NCBI GenBank assembly: GCA_900319975.1
Contig: ONQP01000016.1
Coordinates: 1 to 40,190 of the forward strand
Length of the DNA: 40,190 nucleotides
Source: an uncultured Bacteroidales bacterium
Lineage (GTDB): Bacteria; Bacteroidota; Bacteroidia; Bacteroidales; UBA932
Direction: 5' to 3'
The position numbers and the translations under genes were made by a program. The notes below the pieces were generated by a model. That model saw only the letters and a list, made by a program, of their open reading frames with translations, was not told where the DNA came from and made no database searches. This document shows, one piece after another, positions 24,303 to 31,640 of the stretch. Each line of letters starts with the position of its first letter. Position 1 is the first letter of the stretch.

Positions 24303-25718
24303 ATGTCTTTCATCAACGACGACTTCATGCTCTCCAACGCCACGGCGAAGAGCCTCTATCACGGACACGCGGAGAAGATGCCCATCATCGACTACCACTG
24401 TCACCTCTCCCCCCAGCAGATCGCCGAGAACATCCAGTTCCGCGACATCACCCAGCTCTGGCTGGTGGACGGCCACGCCGGCGACCATTATAAATGGCGC
24501 GCGATGCGCGGCAACGGCGTGCCGGAGGAATACATCACGGGCGGCACGCGCAGCCCGTGGGAGACCTTCGAGAAGTGGGCGGAGACCATGCCCTATACGA
24601 TGCGCAACCCGCTCTACCACTGGTCACACCTGGAGCTGAAGCGCGTCTTCGGCATCGACAAGCTCCTGTCGCCCGCCACCGCGCGCGAGATCTTCGAGGA
24701 GTGCAACGCCAAACTCGCCACCCCCGAATTCCGCGGCCAGTCCCTCATCCGCAAGTTCAACGTCGACATCATCTGCACGACGGACGACCCGGCCGACGAC
24801 CTGCACTGGCACAAGATGATCGCCGACCATCCCTTCGGCACCCGCGTCCTCCCCGCCTGGCGACCGGACAAGGCGATGGCCATCGAGAACCCCACCGAAT
24901 ACCAGCATTACATCGAGAAGCTCGGCCAGGCCGCCGGGTTCCGGATCGACTCCTACTCCGACCTCTGCCAGGCCCTGCAGAAGCGCCACGATTTCTTCCA
25001 TTCGATGGGCTGCCGGCTCTCCGACCACGGCATGGACACCTTCTACACCGAGGACTACCGCGACATCGAGATCGAGCTGATCTTCAAGAAAACCCTCATC
25101 GGCATGACCCCGAGCCCCAAGGAGGTCGCCAAGTTCCGCAGCGCCTTCCTCTATGACCAGGCCGTCATGGACGCCGAGGCCGGCTGGACACAGCAGTTCC
25201 ACGTCGGAGCGATCCGCAACAACAACACGAAGATGTTTCAGCTCGCCGGGCCCGACACGGGCTACGACGCCATCCACGACCTCAACATGGCCGCCTCCGG
25301 CCACAAATTCCTGGACCGCCTCGCCCTGGCCGGCAAGCTCGCCAAGACCATCCTCTACTGCCTCAACCCCAAGGACAACGCCGTGATGATGGCCATGGCC
25401 TACACGTTCAACGACGGCACCGTCCCCGGCAAGATGCAGTTCGGCTCGGGCTGGTGGTTCCTCGACCAGGAGGTCGGCATCCGCCGCCAGCTGGATTCCC
25501 TCTCGCAGCTGGGCCTGCTGAGCCGCTTCGTCGGCATGCTCACCGACTCCCGCAGCTTCATCAGCTACCCGCGCCACGAGTACTTCCGCCGCATCCTGTG
25601 CGACGTGCTCGGCAGCGACATCGAGAAGGGCAAGCTCCCGGCCTCCGAGATGGACTTCATCGGCCGGATGGTCGAAGACATCTCCTACAACAACGCCAAG
25701 AACTACTTCCAGTTCTGA
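24303..25718 (+). CDS. uxaC: UxaC, glucuronate (uronate) isomerase
   Basis: 471 residues, typical length. This amidohydrolase-fold enzyme converts D-glucuronate to fructuronate and D-galacturonate to tagaturonate in the cytoplasm. The metal motif IIDYHCHL gives His32 and His34; NPLYHWSHLELKR, CTTDDPADDL, SDHGMD and the closing RILCDVLG are conserved UxaC segments. It has its own promoter and a strong terminator. With the neighbouring GH105-type lipoprotein it suggests use of pectic or other uronate-containing glycans; later steps (uxaB/uxuB, uxuA, kdgK) are not in the window. Confidence 0.96.
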   Translation: MSFINDDFMLSNATAKSLYHGHAEKMPIIDYHCHLSPQQIAENIQFRDITQLWLVDGHAGDHYKWRAMRGNGVPEEYITGGTRSPWETFEKWAETMPYTMRNPLYHWSHLELKRVFGIDKLLSPATAREIFEECNAKLATPEFRGQSLIRKFNVDIICTTDDPADDLHWHKMIADHPFGTRVLPAWRPDKAMAIENPTEYQHYIEKLGQAAGFRIDSYSDLCQALQKRHDFFHSMGCRLSDHGMDTFYTEDYRDIEIELIFKKTLIGMTPSPKEVAKFRSAFLYDQAVMDAEAGWTQQFHVGAIRNNNTKMFQLAGPDTGYDAIHDLNMAASGHKFLDRLALAGKLAKTILYCLNPKDNAVMMAMAYTFNDGTVPGKMQFGSGWWFLDQEVGIRRQLDSLSQLGLLSRFVGMLTDSRSFISYPRHEYFRRILCDVLGSDIEKGKLPASEMDFIGRMVEDISYNNAKNYFQF

Positions 25719-25735
25719 GAGGAAAAGGAATAAGC

Positions 25736-25768
25736 AAAAAAAGGATTGGCATCTGCCAATCCTTTTTT
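25736..25768. terminator. Bidirectional terminator between uxaC and tRNA-Arg
   Basis: AGGATTGGCA (25742-25751) pairs with TGCCAATCCT (25754-25763) around a 2-base nominal loop, with an A-run before and a T-run after. It can stop uxaC transcription from the left and tRNA-Arg transcription from the right. Confidence 0.88.
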
Positions 25769-25769
25769 G

Positions 25770-25841
25770 TAGCTCCGAGCAGAATCGAACTGCTATCTAT
25801 GGTTTAGGAAACCACTATTCTATCCGTTGAACTACAGAGCC
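25770..25841 (-). tRNA. tRNA-Arg (anticodon CCT)
   Basis: The minus strand gives a full cloverleaf: acceptor GGCTCTG with CGGAGCT, D arm GTTC/GAAT-type, anticodon stem GTGGT/ACCAT with loop TTCCTAA (anticodon CCT, reading AGG), T arm GCAGTTCGATTCTGC and discriminator A. CCA is not encoded, unlike in tRNA-His here. No promoter box is visible between it and the rpmF terminator upstream. Confidence 0.93.
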
Positions 25842-25849
25842 GCAGTACC

Positions 25850-25872
25850 AAAAAAGCCGCCAGTCAGGCGGC
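25850..25872 (-). terminator. Terminator after rpmF
   Basis: Six-bp stem GCCGCC (25856-25861) with GGCGGC (25867-25872); the T-run is on the minus strand (A-run 25850-25855). Five T also follow on the plus strand. It lies only eight bases upstream of the tRNA-Arg 5' end. Confidence 0.8.
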
Positions 25873-25883
25873 CTTTTTACAGA

Positions 25884-26066
25884 TTACTCAGCGTTCTTGA
25901 CGATGATCTGACGGCCTCTGTAGTAACCGCACTCAGGGCAGACACGGTGATACATCACGGTCGCGCCGCAGTTCGGGCAGGTGGCGAGGGTCGGAACCGG
26001 CGCAAAGTCGTGCGTACGGCGCTTGTCCCGGCGCTGCTTGGAAAGTTTGTGTTTCGGATGTGCCAT
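25884..26066 (-). CDS. rpmF: Ribosomal protein bL32
   Basis: 60 residues, standard for bL32 of the large subunit. It begins MAHPKHKLSKQRRDKRR and has the zinc ribbon Cys30-x2-Cys33 and Cys43-x2-Cys46, so this is the zinc-binding (C+) form. It follows yceD by 19 bases, the common bacterial yceD-rpmF pair. Confidence 0.97.
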   Translation of the reverse strand: MAHPKHKLSKQRRDKRRTHDFAPVPTLATCPNCGATVMYHRVCPECGYYRGRQIIVKNAE

Positions 26067-26085
26067 TGCTTTATCTTTTTAAATA

Positions 26086-26472
26086 TTATTTGCTCAAATA
26101 CTTCGTAGTCTCCTGATTGCATTCTCCTTCGGGATGCACCCGCTGGATCGGCAGCGAGATGCAGACGAAATCGTATACATCCTGCCCCAGGTCCAGTTCG
26201 TCGCCCTCCGGGGTGTAGCTCTCCTCGAAGGAGGTCTCCACCGGGAGGACCAGGTCCTCCAGGCATCTGTCGCAGGCGACGGTCACGCTGCCGGCAATCT
26301 CGCAGGCGGCTTCCGCCGTCAGCCCGTGATTGCGCACGGCTGCCGTCACTTCCAGATCGGCGTCGAGGATCTCTGTGTTCCCGAATTTTTCAAAGAACTC
26401 GGCTCCGGCGTGCCACGAAAAGTGGCTTGTGCCGGGGGCCAAAGCGGTCAGTTTGACTACAAAGGGTTGCAA
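26086..26472 (-). CDS. yceD: YceD/DUF177 family protein (23S rRNA accumulation)
   Basis: About 128 residues as drawn. YceD proteins are needed for normal 23S rRNA levels in several bacteria and are almost always next to rpmF. The diagnostic part is CEIAGSVTVACDRCLEDL followed by an acidic stretch and DVYDFVCISLPIQRVHPEGEC; the paired cysteines are typical. No ATG occurs anywhere in the frame. The open frame reaches a TTG at 26499, but that codon is the -33 element of a promoter and the TTG at 26472 lies in its -7 box. Homologues align from about FVVKLTAL, so the true start is near 26472-26460 and non-ATG, or else the gene is read from the bipA transcript seven bases upstream. Confidence 0.83.
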   Translation of the reverse strand: MQPFVVKLTALAPGTSHFSWHAGAEFFEKFGNTEILDADLEVTAAVRNHGLTAEAACEIAGSVTVACDRCLEDLVLPVETSFEESYTPEGDELDLGQDVYDFVCISLPIQRVHPEGECNQETTKYLSK

Positions 26473-26499
26473 AGTTAGTAATTTTTTTGCTATTAACAA
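26470..26499 (-). promoter_or_regulatory. yceD-rpmF promoter
   Basis: TTGT (26499-26496), an 18-base spacer and TAACTTTG (26477-26470) on the minus strand, just downstream of the bipA stop. It fits the Bacteroidetes pattern as well as any site in the window. Confidence 0.6.
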
Positions 26500-26505
26500 C
26501 TAAAT

Positions 26506-28233
26506 TCAATCCTCGTTGTCGCTGTTTCTCTTGCGGGCCAGCGGATCGAGCAGGATCTTGCGGATACGCATGAAGTGCGGCGTCACCTCCACGAGTTCGT
26601 CTTCCTGGATGTATTCCAGGGCCTCTTCGAGGGAGAACTTGATGGCGGGCGGCAGGACGATCTTCTCGTCGGAACCCGCTGCACGCACGTTCGTGAGCTT
26701 CTTGGTCTTGCAGATATTGATGTTGAGGTCGCGCTCGCGGGTGTGCTCGCCGACCACCTGGCCGGCGTAGATGTCCTCGCCCGGCTCCACGAAGAAGCGG
26801 CCGCGGTCCAGCAGCTTGTTCATCGAGTACGCGATGGACTGGCCGGTCTCGATGGAGACCAGCGAGCCGTTGTTGCGGTGCTCGATCTCACCCTTGTAGG
26901 GCTGATACTCCTTGAAGCGGTGCGCCACGATCGCCTCGCCCTGGCTGGCGGTCAGCAGGTTGGAGCGGAGACCGATCAGGCCGCGCGTAGGGATCTCGAA
27001 CTCCAGCAGTGTGCGGTCGCCGCGCGGCTCCATCCGCACCAGCGCGCCCTTGCGGCGCGTGGAGATCTCGATGGCGGCGCCCACGAACTCCTCGGGCACC
27101 TCGATGGAGAGGTCCTCGACCGGCTCGCAGCGCTGGCCGCCGATGGTCTTGTCCAGGACCTTGGGCTGGCCGACCTGCAGCTCGAAGCCCTCCCGGCGCA
27201 TCGTCTCGATGAGCACCGACAGGTGCAGCACGCCACGGCCGTAGACCACGAATGAATCGGCGGTCAGGCCCGGCTTGACGCGCAGCGCGAGGTTCTTCTC
27301 CAGCTCCTTGTCCAGGCGCTCCTTGAGGTGGCGCGAGGTCACGAACTTGCCGTCCTTGCCGAAGAAGGGGGAATTGTTGATCGTGAAGAGCATGCTCATC
27401 GTCGGCTCGTCGATGGCGATCGGCTCGAGCGCGTCGACGTTGGCCTTGCCAAGGCCCTCGAAGACCATCAGCTGCTTGACCTTCTGCTTCTGGACGATGT
27501 CATAACGCTTGCAGAGGCTGATCGACTGGCCGGTCTTGAGCGAGCCGCGGGTGATGCGGCCGACGGCGATCCGGCCCACGTAGGGAGAATACTCGAGGGA
27601 GGAGATGAGCAGCTGGGGCGTGCCCTCGACCACCGGCGGAGCCGGGATGACGTCGAGGATGGTGTCCAGCAGCGCCGTGATGTCGTTGGTCGGCTTCTTC
27701 CAGTCGAGCGACATCCAGCCCTGCTTGGCGGAGCCGTACACGGTCACGAAGTCGAGCTGGTCCTCGGTGGCGTTGAGGTTGAACATCAGGTCGAAGACCT
27801 CCTCCTGCACCTCGTCGGGACGGCAGTTGGGCTTGTCGACCTTGTTGATCACGACGATGGGTTTCTTGCCCATCTGGATGGCTTTCTGCAACACGAAGCG
27901 CGTCTGGGGCATGCAGCCCTCGAAGGCGTCGACGAGCAGCAGCACGCCGTCCGCCATGTTGAGCACGCGCTCCACTTCGCCGCCGAAGTCGCTGTGGCCC
28001 GGCGTGTCGATGATATTGATCTTGACCCCCTTGTAGGTGACGGAGACATTCTTGGCGAGGATGGTGATACCGCGCTCACGCTCCAGATCGTTGTTGTCGA
28101 GGATCAGTTGGCCCAGATTCTCCGGCTGACGGACCAGGTTGGCCTGGTAGATCATCCGGTCCACGAGCGTCGTCTTGCCGTGGTCCACGTGGGCGATGAT
28201 TGCTATGTTCCTGATTTCTTGCATACTTTTCAT
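26506..28233 (-). CDS. bipA: BipA/TypA, ribosome-associated GTPase
   Basis: 575 residues from the ATG at 28233 (MKSMQEIRNIAIIAH). The open frame extends 47 codons upstream, but that part would be untranscribed if the -7 box at 28243 is right and is unlike the family. GTPase motifs: AHVDHGKTT (G1), the ERERGITI switch, DTPGHSDFGG (G3) and NKVDKPNC (G4). Translation-factor domains II and III and the BipA-specific C-terminal domain follow. BipA binds the 70S ribosome and helps large-subunit assembly, notably in stress and cold. A second ATG at 28224 is possible. Confidence 0.96.
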   Translation of the reverse strand: MKSMQEIRNIAIIAHVDHGKTTLVDRMIYQANLVRQPENLGQLILDNNDLERERGITILAKNVSVTYKGVKINIIDTPGHSDFGGEVERVLNMADGVLLLVDAFEGCMPQTRFVLQKAIQMGKKPIVVINKVDKPNCRPDEVQEEVFDLMFNLNATEDQLDFVTVYGSAKQGWMSLDWKKPTNDITALLDTILDVIPAPPVVEGTPQLLISSLEYSPYVGRIAVGRITRGSLKTGQSISLCKRYDIVQKQKVKQLMVFEGLGKANVDALEPIAIDEPTMSMLFTINNSPFFGKDGKFVTSRHLKERLDKELEKNLALRVKPGLTADSFVVYGRGVLHLSVLIETMRREGFELQVGQPKVLDKTIGGQRCEPVEDLSIEVPEEFVGAAIEISTRRKGALVRMEPRGDRTLLEFEIPTRGLIGLRSNLLTASQGEAIVAHRFKEYQPYKGEIEHRNNGSLVSIETGQSIAYSMNKLLDRGRFFVEPGEDIYAGQVVGEHTRERDLNINICKTKKLTNVRAAGSDEKIVLPPAIKFSLEEALEYIQEDELVEVTPHFMRIRKILLDPLARKRNSDNED

Positions 28234-28242
28234 AAAAACATG

Positions 28243-28250
28243 CAAAGTTA
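28243..28250 (-). promoter_or_regulatory. -7 box of bipA
   Basis: TAACTTTG on the minus strand, nine bases before the ATG at 28233, so the leader is only a few bases. No -33 element seen. It is back to back with the box at 28287. Confidence 0.55.
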
Positions 28251-28286
28251 CGGATTTCCCCGGAAAATCATAATCCAAATTATTAG

Positions 28287-28294
28287 TATATTTG
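28287..28294 (+). promoter_or_regulatory. -7 box of the lipoprotein/acyl-CoA ligase operon
   Basis: TATATTTG, perfect TAnnTTTG, six bases before the ATG at 28301. The predicted message is leaderless or nearly so. Confidence 0.55.
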
Positions 28295-28300
28295 CATGAT

Positions 28301-29581
28301 ATGGATAAAAAACGCGTTTTGACCTGCCTGCTGGTCCTTCCGCTGCTCTTTTCCTGCGGCCAGCCGCACCGCAATGCGGGCGCTGTCCGGGAAGAGCGGC
28401 GCGCACCGGAGTTGCTTGCCGCCGTCCCCTCCGACGCCCTGGCCGTTATCTGCTACGATCACCTCTCGGAAGGAATGCGTCTGCTCGACTCTACGAGCGT
28501 CCTGCACAAGCTGGACCTGAAGGCATTCAAGAACGCCAAGATGGCCCTCTCCCTCTGCTACAACGGCTCCCTCGTCCCCGTGCTGGCGCTCGACGCCGGC
28601 CGCGCCGAGGCCGACTCCGCTTCGGCGGCCGCCGCCCTGCTGGCGCAGGCGGCCACCCTCCGGCTCCATGCCGAATACATCCGTCCCGACGCCGAGGCGC
28701 GCCGGCGGGGTTTTGTGGTCATCACCCCGTCCGACGCCCAGCTCACGGCCGTCCGGCGGCATATTTCCGGCTATACCTCCATCCTGGACGCGCCCGGTTT
28801 CCGGCAGGCCCTGTCGGAAGCGGCTTCCAGCGAATTCGTCATCATCCGCGGCGGCGGAGCTCCCGAGCGCCTGGCCCCGAAGAGCTGGCTGAAGGACATC
28901 TTCCCGCGCCGCGAGCTGACCTCCTTCCTGGGGTCCGTGGCTGAATGGACCGTCCTCACGCCCGACGGCGACGGCTTCGACGTCAAGCCCGTCTGCGAGA
29001 AGGACGACGTTTTCTTCGCCAACATCCTGGCGGATTTCCCCGCCGGCGAATGCCGCCTGGGCACCATCCTTCCTGGAGGCACCCGCTTCGTGCTGGACCT
29101 GCCCGTCACGCTTCCGCAGACGCGCAAAGCCCTGGAACGCTGGCAGGACGCCTCCGTCAATCTCACCCGCTACAACAAGCAGCTGGATGCGCTCCGCGAC
29201 CAGACCGGCAAGGACCCGCTCAAATGGGAGCAGGAAGTCGATGTCCGCGAGATCGCGCTCGTCCACGCCGAAGGCGGCCCCGTCGTGCTGGTCCGTCCGG
29301 CCAAGGCCGCCACGGACCGCGAACCCTGCGAGAATCCCTGGCGCGGCTTCCTGCCCGCCCTCTACGGCAAAGCCTTCTCGCTTGCCGACGACAGCTGCAC
29401 CGCGTGTGCGAACGGCTGGCAGATCTACGGCAGTCCGGACGCCGTCCGCGCTTTCATCGACGCGATGTGCCCTCCCGGCAATGACCCCGTCAAGGGCTTC
29501 CGCCTCATCGTGTTACAACCTGACAAAACCCTCGCCTGGGGCAAAAAAGGCATCTACTTGAAATGGCATATCAATCAGTAA
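28301..29581 (+). CDS. Unrecognised lipoprotein, coupled to acyl-CoA synthetase gene
   Basis: 426 residues from ATG 28301. The signal peptide MDKKRVLTCLLVLPLLFSC ends in a lipobox with lipidation at Cys19. I do not recognise the family. The mature part is an even alpha/beta mix with no catalytic motif: an opening PELLAAVPSDALAVICYD, then FVVITPSDAQL, and a late SLADDSCTACANGWQIYGS. The pattern of repeated statements on values and scores resembles periplasmic DUF3352-like proteins of other bacteria, but only loosely. A TTG at 28292 is in frame but sits inside the promoter box. Its last 19 bases overlap the acyl-CoA synthetase gene, so the two are made together; the lipoprotein may act in lipid or envelope metabolism, which is only an inference. 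Confidence 0.7.
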   Translation: MDKKRVLTCLLVLPLLFSCGQPHRNAGAVREERRAPELLAAVPSDALAVICYDHLSEGMRLLDSTSVLHKLDLKAFKNAKMALSLCYNGSLVPVLALDAGRAEADSASAAAALLAQAATLRLHAEYIRPDAEARRRGFVVITPSDAQLTAVRRHISGYTSILDAPGFRQALSEAASSEFVIIRGGGAPERLAPKSWLKDIFPRRELTSFLGSVAEWTVLTPDGDGFDVKPVCEKDDVFFANILADFPAGECRLGTILPGGTRFVLDLPVTLPQTRKALERWQDASVNLTRYNKQLDALRDQTGKDPLKWEQEVDVREIALVHAEGGPVVLVRPAKAATDREPCENPWRGFLPALYGKAFSLADDSCTACANGWQIYGSPDAVRAFIDAMCPPGNDPVKGFRLIVLQPDKTLAWGKKGIYLKWHINQ

Positions 29582-31221
29582 ACAAACTCATCGAGAAAAG
29601 TATCCGGGAAAACTGGGACCGCGACGCCCTCTCCAACTACCAGGGCGCCACGCTGAAATATAAGGATGTGGCGGAGCGTATCGAACTCCTGCACATCGCT
29701 TTCCAGAAATGCGGCCTGCAGAAGGGCGACAAGGTGGCCCTCTGCTCGCGCAACCAGGCCCACTGGGGCGTCTGCTTCCTGGCGGCCACCACCTACGGCG
29801 CCGTGCCCGTGCCCATCCTGCACGAGTTCAAGCCGGAGAGCATCCACTACCTCGTCAACCACTCCGAGGCCAAGGTCCTCTTCGTGGACGAGGTGATCTG
29901 GCAGGGGCTCTCCGAGATCGAGATGCCCGGCCTGGAGGTCATCGTCCAGATGAACACCCTCAACTACATCTACGCCAAGAACCAGGACCTGGTGACCGTC
30001 CGCAAGAACCTCACCGGGACCTTCAACCAGATGTTCCCCAACGGTTTCACGCCCGACCACCTCAACTACTATGAGGACCAGCCGGAAGAGCTCGCCCTGA
30101 TCAACTACACCTCCGGCACCTCCGGGTTCTCCAAGGGTGTCATGATCCCCTACCGCGCGCTCTCGTGCAACATCCGTTTCGCCCACGAGACCGCCGAGCC
30201 GCAGATGAACTGCGAATCCCAGATGGTGGCGATGCTGCCTTCCGCCCATATGTACGGCCTGATGTTCGAGTTCCTCTTCGAGATGTCCATCGGCGCGCAC
30301 GTGCACTTCCTGACCCGCACCCCGAGCCCGAAAGTCATCATGAAGGCGTTCTCCGAGATCCATCCGGACGTCATCATCGCCGTCCCGCTCATCTTCGAGA
30401 AGGTCTACAAATCCCAGATCAAGCCCGTGGTGGACCGCCACAAGATGCTGATGCGCATCCCCATCGTGGACCAGGTCATCCGCAAGAAGATCCGCAACAA
30501 CCTCATCGAGGCCTTCGGCGGCCGGTTCGAGGAAGTCATCATGGGCGGCGCCGCCTTCAATCCCGAGGTGGAGAAGTTCATGCGCCAGATCCACTTCCCC
30601 TTCACCGTCGGCTACGGCATGACGGAGTGCGCCCCGATCATCACCTACGCCAAGTGGTGGAAGACCCGCCGCGGCTCCTGCGGCGTGCCGGTGCCGGGCT
30701 GCGAGATCCGCATCGATTCCAAGAACCCCTACAAGGAGCCGGGCGAGATCCAGGTCCGCGGCGAGAACGTCTTCCTGGGCTACTACAAGAACCGCGAGGC
30801 CACCCAGGCCGCGTTCACCAACGACAACTGGCTCAAGACCGGTGACATCGGCGTCATCGACTACGACGGCTTCCTCTACCTGCGCGGCCGTTCCAAGTGC
30901 ATGATCCTGGGCGCCAACGGCCAGAACATCTACCCGGAAGAGCTGGAAGCCGTGATCAACAACGTCGTCTACGTCGTGGATTCGCTCGTGGTCGAGGACA
31001 AGGTGGGCCTGACGGCCCTGATCTATCCCGACTACCACCAGGCCGAGCTCGACGGACTGTCCGGCGAGGCGCTGGAGCAGCGCATCCGCGAGAGCCTGCC
31101 CGAGATCAACAAGCTCCTGCCCTCCTACGCCCAGATCAACCATATCGAATTCATGCCCGAGGACTTCGAGCGTACGCCCAAGCGCAGCATCAAGCGCTAT
31201 CTCTACCAGAGACAGAAATAA
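29563..31221 (+). CDS. Long-chain acyl-CoA synthetase-like (AMP-binding) enzyme
   Basis: 552 residues of the ANL superfamily, activating a carboxylate with ATP and passing it to CoA or a carrier. The ATP loop is Y182-TSGTSGFSKG192; VGYGMTECAP is the A5 motif, LKTGDIGVIDYDGFLYLRGR the A7/A8 region, and PKRSIKRYLY near the end holds the A10 lysine. Overall it looks most like long-chain fatty acid:CoA ligases of Bacteroidetes; the substrate is not certain. There is no signal peptide. It starts inside the lipoprotein gene and is followed after nine bases by the deaminase gene. Confidence 0.88.
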   Translation: MAYQSVNKLIEKSIRENWDRDALSNYQGATLKYKDVAERIELLHIAFQKCGLQKGDKVALCSRNQAHWGVCFLAATTYGAVPVPILHEFKPESIHYLVNHSEAKVLFVDEVIWQGLSEIEMPGLEVIVQMNTLNYIYAKNQDLVTVRKNLTGTFNQMFPNGFTPDHLNYYEDQPEELALINYTSGTSGFSKGVMIPYRALSCNIRFAHETAEPQMNCESQMVAMLPSAHMYGLMFEFLFEMSIGAHVHFLTRTPSPKVIMKAFSEIHPDVIIAVPLIFEKVYKSQIKPVVDRHKMLMRIPIVDQVIRKKIRNNLIEAFGGRFEEVIMGGAAFNPEVEKFMRQIHFPFTVGYGMTECAPIITYAKWWKTRRGSCGVPVPGCEIRIDSKNPYKEPGEIQVRGENVFLGYYKNREATQAAFTNDNWLKTGDIGVIDYDGFLYLRGRSKCMILGANGQNIYPEELEAVINNVVYVVDSLVVEDKVGLTALIYPDYHQAELDGLSGEALEQRIRESLPEINKLLPSYAQINHIEFMPEDFERTPKRSIKRYLYQRQK

Positions 31222-31230
31222 TACGATACG

Positions 31231-31635
31231 ATGAACAAGTTTGACGACAAATATATGAAGATGGCCGCCATCTGGGCGACCAATTCCTACTGCAAGCGCC
31301 GCCAGGTGGGCGCGCTGATCGTCAAGGACCGGATGATCATCTCCGACGGCTTCAACGGCACGCCGTCCGGTTTCGAGAACATCTGCGAAGACGAAAGCGG
31401 CGCCACCAAGCCTTATGTCCTGCACGCCGAGGCCAACGCCATCTCCAAGGTGGCCAAGTCCGGCAACAACGCGGAAGGCTCCACCCTCTACGTGACCGCG
31501 TCGCCCTGCATGGAATGCGCCAAACTGATCATCCAGTCCGGCATCAGGCGGGTCGTCTATCGCGACGAATACCGCCTCACGGACGGCATTGACCTCCTGC
31601 GCCGCGCCGGCATCGAGGTCGAAAAGATAGACTAG
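31231..31635 (+). CDS. dCMP deaminase family protein
   Basis: 134 residues. The zinc site is complete: His65-Ala-Glu67 and Pro-Cys93-x2-Cys96 (SPCMECAK). The start KYMKMAAIWATNSYCKRRQVGALIVKD and GFNGTPSGFENICED match dCMP deaminases/ComE operon protein 2, which make dUMP from dCMP for dTTP synthesis. The usual extra zinc-binding insertion of the T4-type enzyme is not visible. It sits in a plus-strand run with the acyl-CoA synthetase (9 bases) and the protease (5 bases), so all are likely co-transcribed without an obvious common role. Confidence 0.9.
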   Translation: MNKFDDKYMKMAAIWATNSYCKRRQVGALIVKDRMIISDGFNGTPSGFENICEDESGATKPYVLHAEANAISKVAKSGNNAEGSTLYVTASPCMECAKLIIQSGIRRVVYRDEYRLTDGIDLLRRAGIEVEKID

Positions 31636-31640
31636 GATCC

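Noticed and set aside
28234..28374. Extra 47 N-terminal codons for BipA
   Set aside because: They precede the -7 box and do not resemble BipA N-termini.
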